DNA of 64,000 nucleotides from Comamonadaceae bacterium UBA4962 (GCA_002397315.1 DHAE01000002.1:67242-131241), one strand, 5' to 3'. Positions 9,158 through 20,313 are shown, numbered from the stretch's first letter. A program made the numbers and translations. The notes: generated by a model from the letters alone, not told the origin.

Positions 9158-9339
9158 TTCTGTTTCCTTGTGGAGTCCCGGGTGGGGACGGTGGAGGTGC
9201 GTGCGAGGTGCCTTGGCGCGGCGCTTGGAGCCGCTCAAAGAACCCAGCGAAGCGGTTCTGGCTAGGCGCCGCATCGCAGGCAGTACGAGTAGTACGACAA
9301 GATGAGGCAACGACGCCAGAAGGGTTCTGTCAGCGGCGC

Positions 9340-9936
9340 TTATTGCACCACGGTGGCGGACTTGATCACGACGGGCGTGGCCGGCACGCTCTGGTGCATG
9401 CCGCGGTTGGCCGTCTCGACCGCCTTGATCTTGTCCACCACGTCCTTGCCGCTCACGACCTTGCCGAACACGGCATAGCCGTGGCCGTCGGGATTGGGGG
9501 CGTTGAGGGCGATGTTGTCCTTCACGTTGATGAAGAACTGCGACGTGGCCGAGTCCGGGCTGCCGGTGCGCGCCATGGCAATGGTATAGGCATCGTTCTT
9601 GAGGCCGTTGGCGGCCTCGAGCGGGATCGGCGGGCGCGTGGGTTTCTGCTTCATGTCGGGCGTGAAGCCGCCGCCCTGGATCATGAAGCCGTCGATCACG
9701 CGGTGGAAGATGGTGCCGTCGTAGTGCTTGTCCTTCACGTACTGCAGGAAGTTCTCGACCGTCTTCGGCGCCTTCGCGGCGTCGAGCTGCAGCACGATGT
9801 CGCCCAGGCTGGTCTCCAGCTTGACCTTCGGAGCCGCGGCGGCGGTCTGGGCGAAAGCGGACGGGGCCAGCGCCGTGCAGGCGAAGCCGGCTGCCAGCGC
9901 CAGGGCGGCGCAGCGTCGGGAAAGCAGGTTCGTCAT
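9340..9936 (-). CDS. ppiA: Periplasmic peptidyl-prolyl cis-trans isomerase (cyclophilin, PpiA type)
   Basis: 198 residues. A signal peptide ([22 protein letters not shown]) is followed by a full cyclophilin domain: [38 protein letters not shown]. It should help folding of exported proteins. The ATG at 9936 overlaps the TGA of the upstream L,D-transpeptidase (ATGA), so both are translated from one message, which makes sense for two envelope proteins. The body is about 60 percent alike by eye to the neighbouring ppiB. Confidence 0.92.
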   Translation of the reverse strand: MTNLLSRRCAALALAAGFACTALAPSAFAQTAAAAPKVKLETSLGDIVLQLDAAKAPKTVENFLQYVKDKHYDGTIFHRVIDGFMIQGGGFTPDMKQKPTRPPIPLEAANGLKNDAYTIAMARTGSPDSATSQFFINVKDNIALNAPNPDGHGYAVFGKVVSGKDVVDKIKAVETANRGMHQSVPATPVVIKSATVVQ

Positions 9937-11246
9937 CCAATCACTCCTTCGAAAAAGATCTGCCATTGCTGGCCCTTGCGCGTCCAGTACTGGCGCTTGA
10001 CGGGCCCGGTGCGGGCGCCCTCGGCGACTTCGCCAAAGGTCACCACCATGGTGTCGGAAGCATCCTTCCAGCGCAGCAGCGAGCGGTCCTTCAGGTGCAG
10101 GGGCCGGCCGCGCAGGGCGCGGACCTCGGTCTCCAGCGTTTTCGCGTAGTCGGCCAGGGGCATCTTGCCGTAGCTCTGGAAGTCGGGCGCGTAGAAGGAC
10201 ATCAGCCGCCGCACGTCGCCCTGCGACTTGGCGCCGCGCCAGGCATCGAGCACGGCCTCGAACTGGCGGCGCTCGGCCTGAACGGCCTGCGGCTGCACCC
10301 ATTCGATGCGGCGCGTGATCACCACCGGCGTGGAGCGCGGCTCCACCGTGCGCAGGATGCGTTCCAGGTCGGGGTTGGCCAGTGCGAGGCAGCCGTCGGT
10401 GGACAGCGGCGCGCGCGAGAACTGATCGGAGGGCGTGCCGTGCAGCCAGATGCCGCTGCCGGTCTTGCCGCGGCTCTGGTCCAGCGGATTCGGGTAGTTG
10501 ATCGGCAGCGCGCCCGCGCCGTAGAAATCCTTGAGCGTGGCGGGATCGAGGCGGCTCGTGATGAAGTAGACGCCCAGCGGCGTGCGCTGGTCGCCCTCCA
10601 GCGCCTTCTCGATGCCGAGCTTGCCGACGGAGGCGTAGTAGTCCGCCACCAGCTCCATGCCCTGTTCGGTGTTCTGGAACAGGTAGAGGCGGGAACGCGA
10701 CGCATCCACCGCGATGGCATGGCGCGAGCGCGGCGACAGCTCGAGGAACTGCGCGGGGATCGCGCGTGCCCCGGGGCGCACACGCAGCGCGTCCGTGCGC
10801 TGGCGGGATTCGGCGCGCAGCTCGGCCAGCACCTCGGCCGCGTTGGGCGAGGGCGGCTGGGGCGCATCGCCCTGGCCCGCGGGCACGTCGCCCAGCTGGC
10901 GCAGCGGCCGCGTGCGCGCCGACAACAGATCGCCCAGCGCGAGCTGCGCCAGCTGGAAGTTGGGGTAATCGCGCACCAGCGCCTCCGCCTTGGCGAGCGC
11001 CTCGCGGCCATGGCCTTCACCCGTGAGGCGGTAGACCTCCATGAGGCGCTGCTCGGCCTGGCCGTCGCGCAGGGGCTGCTGCTGCGGGCGGGCCGGCGGC
11101 TTGGATGCCGCCCGCTTGCCACGGGCGATGCCGCGCTCCTTGTCGCCCTGCGCCCATGCGCCGTGCGGCCACAGCGCGCCGCACAGCACGGACATGGCGG
11201 TTGCCGCCGCCACCGTGCGGCTCCGGAAAGTCATCGCCACGGACAT
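9933..11246 (-). CDS. L,D-transpeptidase (YkuD domain) with C-terminal NTF2-like domain
   Basis: 437 residues with a signal peptide ([22 protein letters not shown]). A helical, repeat-like region with a lipid- or peptidoglycan-side spacer precedes the YkuD catalytic domain (about residues 170-310), where the HG...STDGC motif carries the active cysteine ([11 protein letters not shown], then LSTDGCLAL). YkuD enzymes form 3-3 cross-links or attach lipoproteins to peptidoglycan. The final 110 residues resemble the NTF2-like tail found in some periplasmic members ([20 protein letters not shown]). The same tail type occurs in the neighbouring TPR protein. An alternative ATG lies at 11,234. Confidence 0.85.
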   Translation of the reverse strand: MSVAMTFRSRTVAAATAMSVLCGALWPHGAWAQGDKERGIARGKRAASKPPARPQQQPLRDGQAEQRLMEVYRLTGEGHGREALAKAEALVRDYPNFQLAQLALGDLLSARTRPLRQLGDVPAGQGDAPQPPSPNAAEVLAELRAESRQRTDALRVRPGARAIPAQFLELSPRSRHAIAVDASRSRLYLFQNTEQGMELVADYYASVGKLGIEKALEGDQRTPLGVYFITSRLDPATLKDFYGAGALPINYPNPLDQSRGKTGSGIWLHGTPSDQFSRAPLSTDGCLALANPDLERILRTVEPRSTPVVITRRIEWVQPQAVQAERRQFEAVLDAWRGAKSQGDVRRLMSFYAPDFQSYGKMPLADYAKTLETEVRALRGRPLHLKDRSLLRWKDASDTMVVTFGEVAEGARTGPVKRQYWTRKGQQWQIFFEGVIG

Positions 11247-11386
11247 GCGGGATCAGCGGGGCGCGCGCAGCGGCGCGGTGGACCACGGGCGCCCGATGCA
11301 AGGCATGCAGGGCGCCGCAGCAGCGGGGGCGCCGCCATGGCGCGGAGCCCGAAGGGAAAAGGGCGCGGACGCCTGCCGAACCGCCA

Positions 11387-12520
11387 TCAGCCGCCGGTGG
11401 ACTCGCGGACGATCAGCCAGCGGCCGGCAGGGGTGTAGACCATGTCGAGGGTCTTGCGGCTGGTGACGCTGTACGAGCCCGAGCTGTAGCCCTGGCGGAA
11501 GCGTGCCTGGGCCTTGTTGTCCTTCACCGTGACGTTCAGGTCGTTCACGGTGACGCTGATCTTGGCACGGCCCACGATGCGGTCGCGGCGCTCCTTCTCC
11601 CAGGCGGCTCGGCTCTGCTTGCCGGGCGGGTTGAAGGACGCGTCGTAGGCGCCCAGGTAGTTGTGCATGTCCTGGTTCTCCCAGGCGCTCGCCCAGGCGC
11701 GGACGGCGGCCACGACCTCGCGCTCGGCAGCGGCCGTGGAAGCCGATGCGGCCGCCGGTGCGGGCGCTGCTGCGGGAGCGGGCGCTGGAGCGGGTGCGGG
11801 TGCAGCGGCAGGCGCCGGAGCCGGTGCCGGTGCCGGCGCGGCCGGGCGCGTGGGGGCCGGCGATGGCGACGGCGCGGGCGACGCTACGGGTGCGGGGGCA
11901 GGAGCCGGAGCGGCGGCCGTGGCCGTTGCCGTGGCTCGGCCGTTGGCGGCGGCCACCTGCGTGCCCGTCGCCTTGGCCGTCGCGGCCTTGCCGGCGTCGC
12001 TGGAGAAGAGGTCGCGGATCAGCGCGAGCTTGGGGCGCAGCGTGCCGGCGTTGGAGGCGTCGAGCTGCAGCGCCTTGTTGTAGGCCTGGCTGGCGAGCTT
12101 GGCGTAGATGTCGCCCAGGTTCTCGTGCGCGGTGGCGTAGCTGGGGTTGGTGCGGATCGCCATCTCGAGCGCGGTGCGCGCCTTGTCGAGCTGGTTCTGG
12201 TTCGCGTAGAGCACCGCGAGGTTGTTGTAGGGCTCCGGCAGTTCCGGATAGTCTTCCGTCAGCTTGGTGAACGTGGCCACCGCATCCGTCTGCTTGCCCG
12301 AATCCGCCTGGGCGACCCCGCGCAGGAAGCGCAGCTGCGGATCGCGCGGGTTCGCCAGCAGGCGCTGGTCGGCCTTGGCGAGCGCTTCCTGCGCCTTGCC
12401 GGTCTTCAGCAGCTGGGTGATCTCCGCATAGTCGTCCGCATGGGCCAGTGGCGCCCCCAGCAGGGCCGACAACGCAAGCAGTCGCAGGAGATGGGGGAGT
12501 GGGCGGCGGGCGTGCGTCAT
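11387..12520 (-). CDS. Exported TPR protein with Ala/Pro linker and NTF2-like domain
   Basis: 377 residues from ATG 12,520, with signal peptide (LLRLLALSALLGAPLAHA). TPR helices occupy about 25-160 (AQEALAKADQRLLANP, YNNLAVLYANQNQLDKARTAL). A long Ala/Pro linker (about 195-265; alternating APAPAP) leads to an NTF2-like C-terminal domain (VRAWASAWENQDMHNYL to the end) like that of the adjacent L,D-transpeptidase. Shared tail and position suggest a common envelope role; the exact function is not known. The upstream region holds a good minus-strand -10 (TACAAT, 12,576-12,581). Confidence 0.75.
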   Translation of the reverse strand: MTHARRPLPHLLRLLALSALLGAPLAHADDYAEITQLLKTGKAQEALAKADQRLLANPRDPQLRFLRGVAQADSGKQTDAVATFTKLTEDYPELPEPYNNLAVLYANQNQLDKARTALEMAIRTNPSYATAHENLGDIYAKLASQAYNKALQLDASNAGTLRPKLALIRDLFSSDAGKAATAKATGTQVAAANGRATATATAAAPAPAPAPVASPAPSPSPAPTRPAAPAPAPAPAPAAAPAPAPAPAPAAAPAPAAASASTAAAEREVVAAVRAWASAWENQDMHNYLGAYDASFNPPGKQSRAAWEKERRDRIVGRAKISVTVNDLNVTVKDNKAQARFRQGYSSGSYSVTSRKTLDMVYTPAGRWLIVRESTGG

Positions 12521-12746
12521 GGATGGGAAGGGGGTATGAACGTGTCGATCGGTAACGGGCCTTATACTGCCGCGGATTGTAGCCGAGGGGTTTTGCCATG
12601 CCGGTGCGCTGTTGCCGCTCCTGAATCGCGCAGCGCGCAGACGCTGCGCACGCCCCGCCCGACTGGACCATGAGGTGCCGCCCGACCGCGCCGGCACGGC
12701 CCGAAGGGCATCCCCCCGGCCCACCACCCCTCTTCACTGACATCCC

Positions 12747-14126
<1,380 letters not shown>

Positions 14127-14191
14127 GCCTGCCTTTCCGCCTTTTCCGCTCCCTGCCTGCGCAGCAGCCTGCCGTCCCGACAAGGTAATCC

Positions 14192-14851
14192 GTGGCCTCC
14201 AGCAAGAAACCAGCGGGGACGGCGGTGCCGTCCACCGCCCCCGGCTACTGGGCGGACGCCTGCCGCCACCTGGTCAAGAAGGACCGCGTCATGAAGCGGC
14301 TCATCCCGCAACTGGGCGACGTCGCCCTGGTGGCGCGCGGCGACGCGTTCACCACGCTGGCGCGCAGCATCGTGGGCCAGCAGGTCTCGGTCGCGTCCGC
14401 GCAGAAGGTGTGGGACAAGTTCGCCGCGCTGCCGCGCAGCATGACGCCGGCCGACGTGCTCAAGCTCAAGGTGGACGACATGCGCGCCGCCGGCCTGTCG
14501 GCCCGCAAGGTGGACTACCTCGTGGATCTGGCGCTGCACTTCGACACCGGCCGCCTGCACGTCAAGGACTGGGACGCGATGGACGACGAAGCCATCGCGG
14601 CCGAGCTGGTCGCCATCCGCGGCATCGGCCGCTGGACGGCCGACATGTTCCTCATCTTCCATCTGGCGCGGCCGAACGTGCTGCCGCTCGACGACGCCAC
14701 CCTGCTGCAGGGCATCAGCCAGCACTATTTCTCGGGCGACCCGGTGAGCCGCAGCGATGCCCGCGAAGTCGCCGAGGCCTGGAAACCCTGGTGCAGCGTG
14801 GCGAGTTGGTATATTTGGCGGTCGCTCGCCCCCCTGCCGGTGGACTACTGA
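14192..14851 (+). CDS. alkA: DNA-3-methyladenine glycosylase II-like (AlkA/HhH-GPD)
   Basis: 219 residues from a GTG at 14,192. The helix-hairpin-helix-GPD fold is recognisable: [16 protein letters not shown], then the hairpin [15 protein letters not shown] and the catalytic aspartate in [13 protein letters not shown]. These enzymes excise alkylated bases. The length fits the short bacterial AlkA-like family that lacks the E. coli N-terminal domain. It sits between cysS and accA, an order common in Comamonadaceae. Confidence 0.85.
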   Translation: MASSKKPAGTAVPSTAPGYWADACRHLVKKDRVMKRLIPQLGDVALVARGDAFTTLARSIVGQQVSVASAQKVWDKFAALPRSMTPADVLKLKVDDMRAAGLSARKVDYLVDLALHFDTGRLHVKDWDAMDDEAIAAELVAIRGIGRWTADMFLIFHLARPNVLPLDDATLLQGISQHYFSGDPVSRSDAREVAEAWKPWCSVASWYIWRSLAPLPVDY

Positions 14852-14925
14852 CTGCCCGTCCGTCCGATCAACCGTCCGCCCGCGAACCGCGCGCGCCGGG
14901 GCCGCAGCCCCAAGGAGAAAACGAA

Positions 14926-15900
14926 TTGGCGAAAAAGACTTTTCTGGATTTCGAGCAGCCCATCGCGGAGCTTGAGTCCAAGATCGAGGAACTGCGCTAC
15001 GTACAGACCGAGAGCGCGGTGGACATCTCCGAAGAGATCGACCAGCTCAGCCGCAAGAGCCAGCAGCTCACCAAGGACATCTACGGCGAGCTGACGCCCT
15101 GGCAGATCACCAAGATCGCCCGCCACCCCGAGCGCCCCTACACGCTCGACTACGTGCGCGAGATCTTCACCGACTTCGTCGAGATGCACGGCGACCGGCA
15201 CTTCGCCGACGACCTGTCCATCATCGGCGGCCTGGCGCGCTTCAACGGCCAGGCCTGCATGGTCATCGGCCACCAGAAGGGCCGCGACACCAAGGAGCGC
15301 GCCGCGCGCAACTTCGGCATGAGCCGGCCCGAGGGCTACCGCAAGGCGCTGCGCCTGATGAAGACGGCCGAGAAGTTCCACCTTCCCGTCTTCACCTTCG
15401 TGGACACGCCCGGCGCGTACCCCGGCATCGACGCGGAAGAGCGCGGCCAGTCCGAGGCGATCGGCCGCAACATCTTCGAGATGGCGCAGCTCGAAGTGCC
15501 CATCATCACCACGGTGATCGGTGAGGGCGGCTCCGGTGGCGCGCTGGCCATCAGCGTCGCCGACCAGGTCGTGATGCTGCAATACTCGATCTATTCGGTG
15601 ATCAGCCCCGAGGGCTGCGCCTCCATCCTCTGGAAGACCGGCGACAAGGCGCAGGACGCCGCCGATGCCATGGGCATCACCGCGCACCGCCTGAAGGCGC
15701 TGGGCCTGGTCGACAAGATCGTGAGCGAGCCCGTGGGCGGCGCGCACCGCGACCACAAGCAGATGGTCGCCTTCCTCAAGCGCGCGCTGGGCGATGCCTA
15801 CCGCCAACTGGCCGACCTCAAGGTGCGCGAACTGCTGGACCGCCGCTACGAACGCCTGCAGAGCTACGGTCGGTTCAACGATACCCGCGCTGAAAGGTGA
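14926..15900 (+). CDS. accA: Acetyl-CoA carboxylase carboxyltransferase subunit alpha
   Basis: 324 residues. The start is TTG at 14,926, chosen because AAGGAGA lies 8 bp upstream and because the protein then begins [16 protein letters not shown] like other AccA proteins. Carboxyltransferase motifs are complete: [47 protein letters not shown] and [14 protein letters not shown]. With AccD it transfers carboxyl from biotin to acetyl-CoA, the first step of fatty acid synthesis. A strong terminator follows at 16,287. Confidence 0.96.
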   Translation: MAKKTFLDFEQPIAELESKIEELRYVQTESAVDISEEIDQLSRKSQQLTKDIYGELTPWQITKIARHPERPYTLDYVREIFTDFVEMHGDRHFADDLSIIGGLARFNGQACMVIGHQKGRDTKERAARNFGMSRPEGYRKALRLMKTAEKFHLPVFTFVDTPGAYPGIDAEERGQSEAIGRNIFEMAQLEVPIITTVIGEGGSGGALAISVADQVVMLQYSIYSVISPEGCASILWKTGDKAQDAADAMGITAHRLKALGLVDKIVSEPVGGAHRDHKQMVAFLKRALGDAYRQLADLKVRELLDRRYERLQSYGRFNDTRAER

Positions 15901-15904
15901 ACAC

Positions 15905-16125
15905 CCCCCTGAGCGGCTGCGCCGCTTTCCATGCAGCCGCCAGAGGCGGCAGCCCTTCGGGCACGTCCAAGCCTGCGCAGGCAGGCTCGGAGCCACGGCC
16001 CTCAGCCCCTTTCTCGCCGTGCTGCGCACGGCGGGCAGGGAGACGACGCCAGTGGCCCGGCGGAGCCGGTTCCACGGCGTCTGCTGGCTTGGCCTGCTCC
16101 GCGGCCTTCGGATGGGTGAGGCCGC
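15905..16125 (+). repeat. Dispersed intergenic repeat, copy 2, within the accA-tilS gap
   Basis: This 434-bp gap holds several short inverted repeats (AAGCCTGC/GCAGGC at about 15,970) and the 70-bp block 16,042-16,111 that reappears inverted at 8,543-8,614. Short open frames across it in both copies encode matching residues only because the DNA repeats. No gene is supported here. Confidence 0.7.
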
Positions 16126-16286
16126 CTCGTGTTTGGGCGGCAGGGCTCCCCGCTAGCGCGTGGGTTGTGAGGATGCACTTGTCTGCGCGGCCTGTTCATC
16201 TCAGCATTGCCAAGCGGGTGGGCTCCACTCGCTTCGCAGACGAGATGGGTTGAGATGTTCGGGACGTTCGTATCCATGCCTGCCGC

Positions 16287-16315
16287 ACGGCCCTTCGGGG
16301 CCGTTTTTGTTTTTC
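16287..16315 (+). terminator. Rho-independent terminator after accA
   Basis: A perfect 7-bp stem ACGGCCC/GGGCCGT closes a UUCG tetraloop and is followed by TTTTTGTTTTT. This is a textbook intrinsic terminator in the accA direction, 20 bp before tilS. Confidence 0.92.
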
Positions 16316-16334
16316 CTGTGCAGAGGGCTGCGCG

Positions 16335-17411
16335 ATGACGCGGGCGTTCGATGCGGCCATGGACCGTTTCCGGCCGGGGTTGCCGCTGGGGGTGGCGCTG
16401 AGCGGCGGGGCGGATTCGACGGCGCTGCTGCATGCGTGTGCGCAGCGCTTCCCGGGGCAGGTGCATGCGCTGCACGTGCACCATGGGTTGCAGGCTGCGG
16501 CCGATGGGTTCGAGGCGCATTGCCGGGCGCTGTGCGAACGCCTGAGCGTGCCGCTGCGTGTTGCACGGGTGGATGCGCGGCACGCTGCGGGTGAAAGCCC
16601 GGAGGACGCGGCGCGCCGGCATCGCTATGAGGCGCTGCAGACCCTGGCACTGGGCGAAGGCGCAGTGGCTGTCGAGCGCTCGCCCGACCGAGGCTCGGGC
16701 TCGGGCTCGGATTCGGATTCGGATTCGGATTCGGATTCGGGGCAGGGCGGCTCACGGGATGGTGACGAGGGCGGCCACAGCGCCACCGAAGTGCAACCCG
16801 CGCTGGCATCCATCGCACTCGCCCAGCATGCCGACGATCAGGTCGAGACGGTGCTGCTCGCGCTCTCGCGCGGTGCGGGCGTGCCGGGGCTGGCGGCCAT
16901 GCCTGCGCACTGGCGGCGTGGGGAACTGGACTGGCACCGGCCTTTGCTGGAAGTCGCGGGCGCGGACGTGCGCACTTGGCTGACCGCCCGCGGCGAGGGC
17001 TGGGTCGAGGACCCGACGAACACGGACGAGCGCTATACCCGCAACCGCATCCGCGCGCGGCTGCTGCCGGCGCTGGAGGCCGCGTTCCCGCAGTTCCGCG
17101 ACACCTTCGCGCGCAGTGCCTCACACGCGGCGGAGGCCGCGGTGCTGCTGCGGGAGCTGGCCGAGGCCGATCTGCAGGCCGTCGGGCAGCCGCCACGCAT
17201 CGCTGCGCTGCGCGCCCTCGGGCGCGAGCGCCAGGCCAACGTGCTGCGCCACTGGCTGCGCACGGCGCACGCCACCACCCCGACGGCCGCGCAGCTCGCC
17301 GAACTGCTCGACCAGATCGCTGCCTGCACCACGCGCGGCCACCGCATCCGCATCAAGGTGGGACGCGGCTTCGTGGTGCGCGAAGGTGGGGAACTCGGTT
17401 GGTACAATTGA
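16335..17411 (+). CDS. tilS: tRNA(Ile)-lysidine synthase TilS with a low-complexity insertion
   Basis: 358 residues. The PP-loop SGGADS (about 24-29) and the later AQHADDQVET and DPTNTDERYTRNRIR motifs identify TilS, which ATP-dependently converts C34 of tRNA-Ile(CAU) to lysidine, an essential step. Between RYEALQTLALGEG and LAQHADDQVET there is an insertion of about 45 residues containing an alternating Gly-Ser/Asp-Ser run encoded by hexanucleotide repeats (16,692-16,739). The protein is shorter than E. coli TilS and lacks most of its C-terminal domain. The insertion lies in a loop between motifs, so activity is probably kept. Confidence 0.92.
   Translation: MTRAFDAAMDRFRPGLPLGVALSGGADSTALLHACAQRFPGQVHALHVHHGLQAAADGFEAHCRALCERLSVPLRVARVDARHAAGESPEDAARRHRYEALQTLALGEGAVAVERSPDRGSGSGSDSDSDSDSDSGQGGSRDGDEGGHSATEVQPALASIALAQHADDQVETVLLALSRGAGVPGLAAMPAHWRRGELDWHRPLLEVAGADVRTWLTARGEGWVEDPTNTDERYTRNRIRARLLPALEAAFPQFRDTFARSASHAAEAAVLLRELAEADLQAVGQPPRIAALRALGRERQANVLRHWLRTAHATTPTAAQLAELLDQIAACTTRGHRIRIKVGRGFVVREGGELGWYN
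16692..16739 (+). repeat. Eight in-frame hexanucleotide repeats inside tilS
   Basis: Three GGCTCG units are followed by five GATTCG units, encoding (Gly/Asp-Ser)8. Because the unit is 6 bp, slippage would change the loop length by two residues without shifting the frame. Confidence 0.85.
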
Positions 17412-17610
17412 CGGGTTTTGGTCTTCTTCCCTCACTTCGCACGAAACACGGCGGCGCGCCAAAACACCTCGGCCACAGAGCCCGTGCCTTACAGGCGCCG
17501 GCGCCTGTGAGGCGCAGGGGGCCTCTCCATCCCCGCGGGCCCGCTCCTGTGCCTTTCCCTTTTTCTCGTCTTTTGCGCCGCGGCCTTCGTACCGTCACCC
17601 CGGATATCCA

Positions 17611-18882
17611 ATGGCATTGATCGTTCACAAATACGGCGGCACATCGATGGGCTCCACGGAGCGCATCCGCAATGTCGCCAAGCGCGTCGCCAAGTGGGCG
17701 CGGGCGGGCCACCAGATGGTGGTGGTGCCCAGCGCCATGAGCGGCGAGACCAACCGCCTGCTCGGCCTGGCCAAGGAACTCGCTCCCTCGCGCGCTTCCT
17801 CCGCCTACCACCGCGAACTCGACATGCTCGCCTCCACCGGCGAGCAGGCGTCTTCCGCCCTGCTGGCCATCGCGCTGCAGGCCGAAGGCATGGAGTCAGT
17901 GAGCTACGCCGGCTGGCAGGTGCCGATCCGCACCGACAGCTCCTACACCAAGGCCCGCATCGAATCCATCGACGACCAGCGCGTGCGCGCCGACCTCGCC
18001 GCCGGCAAGGTGGTGATCGTCACCGGCTTCCAGGGCATCGACGAGCACGGCCACATCACCACGCTGGGCCGCGGCGGCTCCGACACCTCGGCCGTGGCCG
18101 TGGCGGCGGCCATGAAGGCGGCCGAATGCCTGATCTACACCGACGTGGACGGCGTCTACACCACCGACCCGCGCGTGGTCGCCGAGGCGCGCCGCCTCCA
18201 CACCGTGAGCTTCGAGGAAATGCTGGAGATGGCCAGCCTCGGCAGCAAGGTGCTGCAGATCCGCTCCGTGGAGTTCGCCGGCAAGTACAAGGTGCCGCTG
18301 CGCGTGCTCTCCAGCTTCACGCCCTGGGACATCGACATCGACGAAGAGGCCCGCTCCGGCACGCTCATCACTTTTGAGGAAGACGAAAAAATGGAACAAG
18401 CCGTCGTATCCGGCATCGCTTTCAACCGCGACGAGGCCAAGATCTCCGTGCTGGGCGTGCCCGACAAGCCCGGCATCGCCTACCAGATCCTGGGCGCCGT
18501 GGCCGACGCCAACATCGAGGTGGACGTCATCATCCAGAACCTCAGCAAGGACGGCAAGACCGACTTCAGCTTCACGGTGAACCGCGGCGACTACGCCCGC
18601 ACCATCGATCTGCTCAAGGAAAAGGTGCTGCCGGCCCTGGGCGCGGAAGACGTCGTCGGCGACGCCAAGATCTGCAAGGTGAGCATCGTCGGCATCGGCA
18701 TGCGCAGCCACGTGGGCGTCGCCTCCAAGATGTTCCGCGTGCTGAGCGAAGAGGGCATCAACATCCAGATGATCTCCACCTCCGAAATCAAGACCTCCGT
18801 GGTCATCGACGAGAAGTACGTCGAACTGGCCGTGCGCACGCTGCACAAGGCCTTCGAACTCGACCAGCCGTCCGCCGCCTGA
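17611..18882 (+). CDS. lysC: Aspartate kinase
   Basis: 423 residues. The kinase domain starts with KYGGTSMGSTERIRNVA and has TLGRGGSDTSAVA and FEEMLEMASLGSKVLQ. Two ACT domains follow (about 265-415), the feedback-binding part for lysine or threonine. It phosphorylates aspartate, the entry step for lysine, methionine, threonine and diaminopimelate. Length and layout match the alpha2beta2 type of aspartokinase, in which an internal start makes a separate regulatory subunit (see 18,391). It directly precedes tRNA-Ser. Confidence 0.95.
   Translation: MALIVHKYGGTSMGSTERIRNVAKRVAKWARAGHQMVVVPSAMSGETNRLLGLAKELAPSRASSAYHRELDMLASTGEQASSALLAIALQAEGMESVSYAGWQVPIRTDSSYTKARIESIDDQRVRADLAAGKVVIVTGFQGIDEHGHITTLGRGGSDTSAVAVAAAMKAAECLIYTDVDGVYTTDPRVVAEARRLHTVSFEEMLEMASLGSKVLQIRSVEFAGKYKVPLRVLSSFTPWDIDIDEEARSGTLITFEEDEKMEQAVVSGIAFNRDEAKISVLGVPDKPGIAYQILGAVADANIEVDVIIQNLSKDGKTDFSFTVNRGDYARTIDLLKEKVLPALGAEDVVGDAKICKVSIVGIGMRSHVGVASKMFRVLSEEGINIQMISTSEIKTSVVIDEKYVELAVRTLHKAFELDQPSAA
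18391..18882 (+). CDS. Possible internal start giving the aspartokinase beta subunit
   Basis: An in-frame ATG at 18,391 lies 8 bp after TTTTGAGGAAGA, a good ribosome-binding site, exactly at the junction between kinase and ACT domains. Bacillus and Corynebacterium lysC use such an internal start to make the regulatory beta subunit (163 residues here). Expression here is inferred, not shown. Confidence 0.5.
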   Translation: MEQAVVSGIAFNRDEAKISVLGVPDKPGIAYQILGAVADANIEVDVIIQNLSKDGKTDFSFTVNRGDYARTIDLLKEKVLPALGAEDVVGDAKICKVSIVGIGMRSHVGVASKMFRVLSEEGINIQMISTSEIKTSVVIDEKYVELAVRTLHKAFELDQPSAA

Positions 18883-18924
18883 GTTCGCTGAAGCGCCCGA
18901 ATCTTGGGTTAGAATAGTGGGATT

Positions 18925-19014
18925 GGAAACGTGACCGAGTGGCCGAAGGTGCTCCCCTGCTAAGGGAGTATGGGGTGTAGAGCCTCATCGAGGGTTCGAA
19001 TCCCTCCGTTTCCG
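18925..19014 (+). tRNA. tRNA-Ser (anticodon GCU)
   Basis: 90 nt. The acceptor stem GGAAACG pairs with CGTTTCC. The anticodon arm reads CTCCCCTGCTAAGGGAG with anticodon GCT, a long class II variable arm follows, and the T-loop is GGTTCGAATCC. CCA is encoded (19,015-19,017). A -10-like TAGAAT lies at 18,910-18,915. The prophage integrase begins 85 bp downstream, so the 3' part of this gene is the likely attachment core, regenerated intact by integration. Confidence 0.97.
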
Positions 19015-19017
19015 CCA
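18990..19017 (+). other. Probable left prophage attachment site (attL) at tRNA-Ser 3' end
   Basis: Tyrosine integrases of this kind commonly use tRNA 3' ends. The integrase gene is adjacent and reads toward the tRNA, and all DNA to the right is phage-like. The second copy was not found within the window, as expected if the prophage ends beyond base 64,000. Exact core limits are therefore unknown. Confidence 0.55.
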
Positions 19018-19024
19018 AAGCATG

Positions 19025-19059
19025 AACCCCTAAGTGATTGATTCGCTTAGGGGTTTTTT
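19025..19059 (+). terminator. Rho-independent terminator after tRNA-Ser
   Basis: AACCCCTAAG pairs with CTTAGGGGTT across a 12-nt loop and is followed by a T run. It ends the tRNA transcript and may also be part of the att region. Just beyond it (19,083-19,104) the sequence CCATCCCTAA occurs twice in direct repeat, a possible integrase arm site. Confidence 0.88.
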
Positions 19060-19101
19060 GTTTCTGGCTCACGGCCTCGGGAGTCCATCCCTAACCCATC
19101 C

Positions 19102-20313
19102 CTAAATCGCTTTTTTCTGGTCCTGCGCCGGGCCAGAAATCGCAGCGTTCACGGCGGCGCGATTCGCCCCGCGGTCGGCCGACGGGATCCACTTCGCATA
19201 GTCCCGCATCATCACCTGCACGCTGTGGCCATGCTGCAGGGCCACCCACATCGGGTTCGCCCCGGCCATCAGCGCGAGCGTCACGCTGGTGTCGCGGCAT
19301 TCCTTCGGCGCCCGGTATCGCACCCCCGCCTTCCGGAGGGCGGCGCGCCAGACGCGGCGCTGCGACTGCTCATCGATGAAGGGCTTGCCGGTGTTCGGGT
19401 TCCAGAACACCTCCCGGCCGGCGGCCTCGGTGCGGGCCCGCTGGCGCCGGATGGCGTTGTAGGCCCGATCGTTCAGCTCCACCTGCCGTTCCACATTGGT
19501 CTTGGTGCGGTCCTTGTCCTTGGTCAGCACCCTGGTTCGCCACACCAGCGCCGTCCGGCTGCGATGATCCACATCCTCCCAGAGGAGTGCGATCTGCTCG
19601 CTCGCACGGAAGCCGGCGAAGAAGGAGAACTCGAAGTAGTCCGCCCATGTGCTTCCGGCCTGCTCCTCCAGCGCGCGCAGGATCACCTCCACCTCATCGG
19701 GGGAGAAGGGGTCGGGCATGGCCTTCTGCACCTTCTGGTTGTCGATGCCGTCGGTAGGGTCCACCACCTCGGTGCGGGCCTTGCAGATCAGCTCGAACAC
19801 CCCCCGCAGCGGGATCAAGATGTTGTTCTGCGTCTTGCGTGCCAGCGCGCGGCGTGTTTTGCCCGTCTTCTCGTCCAGGCGGGGGGCTGACAGGTCGGCC
19901 AGTCGCTCGAGCACCATGACGTGCGTGATGCGCTCCGGCGGCAGGTGGCCGAAGACCGGGAGCCAGTAGGCGGCCAGATGGCGGAGGTAGACGGCGTGCG
20001 AGGAGTGCTCCAGCCCACGGGCCGAAAGCCGGCCCCACACCTTCGCCCAGTCGCGGAAGAGGCGGGATTCCTCGTCCGTGGCGGGCTGCACGGCCGTCAG
20101 GTTCTTGTAGTCGGGGAAGTGCTCGGCGAACCGAAACTTGCCCTGGTTGATCTCCTCCACGATAGTGGCGCGCAGCCTCGCCGCGTGCTTCAGGTTGGCG
20201 GCCGTGGGCCGCAGGTCCAGCGTGGGCGAAACCTGTTTGCCCTCCCAGGTGAAGCGAACCTCTATGCGGTTGCCGCGTGGTCTAACACCTCCGGATGATG
20301 CTTTGCGGCCCAT
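19102..20313 (-). CDS. int: Phage tyrosine integrase
   Basis: 403 residues from the ATG at 20,313 (MGRKASSGGVRPRGNRIEVR). An N-terminal arm-binding part is followed by a SAM-like core-binding domain (about 115-210) and a catalytic domain. Catalytic residues seen: Arg in GFRASEQIALLW, the second Arg in KECRDTSVTLAL, His in LQHGHSVQ, and the nucleophile in MRDYAKW. The usual HxxR box reads KECR here, a variation known in phage integrases. It catalyses site-specific integration and excision. The excisionase-like gene overlaps its start by about 50 bp. Confidence 0.93.
   Translation of the reverse strand: MGRKASSGGVRPRGNRIEVRFTWEGKQVSPTLDLRPTAANLKHAARLRATIVEEINQGKFRFAEHFPDYKNLTAVQPATDEESRLFRDWAKVWGRLSARGLEHSSHAVYLRHLAAYWLPVFGHLPPERITHVMVLERLADLSAPRLDEKTGKTRRALARKTQNNILIPLRGVFELICKARTEVVDPTDGIDNQKVQKAMPDPFSPDEVEVILRALEEQAGSTWADYFEFSFFAGFRASEQIALLWEDVDHRSRTALVWRTRVLTKDKDRTKTNVERQVELNDRAYNAIRRQRARTEAAGREVFWNPNTGKPFIDEQSQRRVWRAALRKAGVRYRAPKECRDTSVTLALMAGANPMWVALQHGHSVQVMMRDYAKWIPSADRGANRAAVNAAISGPAQDQKKAI

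Noticed and set aside
11661..12083. Gly/Ala-rich plus-strand frame across the TPR gene
   Set aside because: It is the antisense reading of the Ala/Pro linker and has no independent support.
15968..15992. Possible ninth copy of the late 17-bp element (CCAAGCCTGCGCAGGC)
   Set aside because: It shares only CCAAGCCTGC, lies in a chromosomal intergenic repeat and is not before a phage gene.
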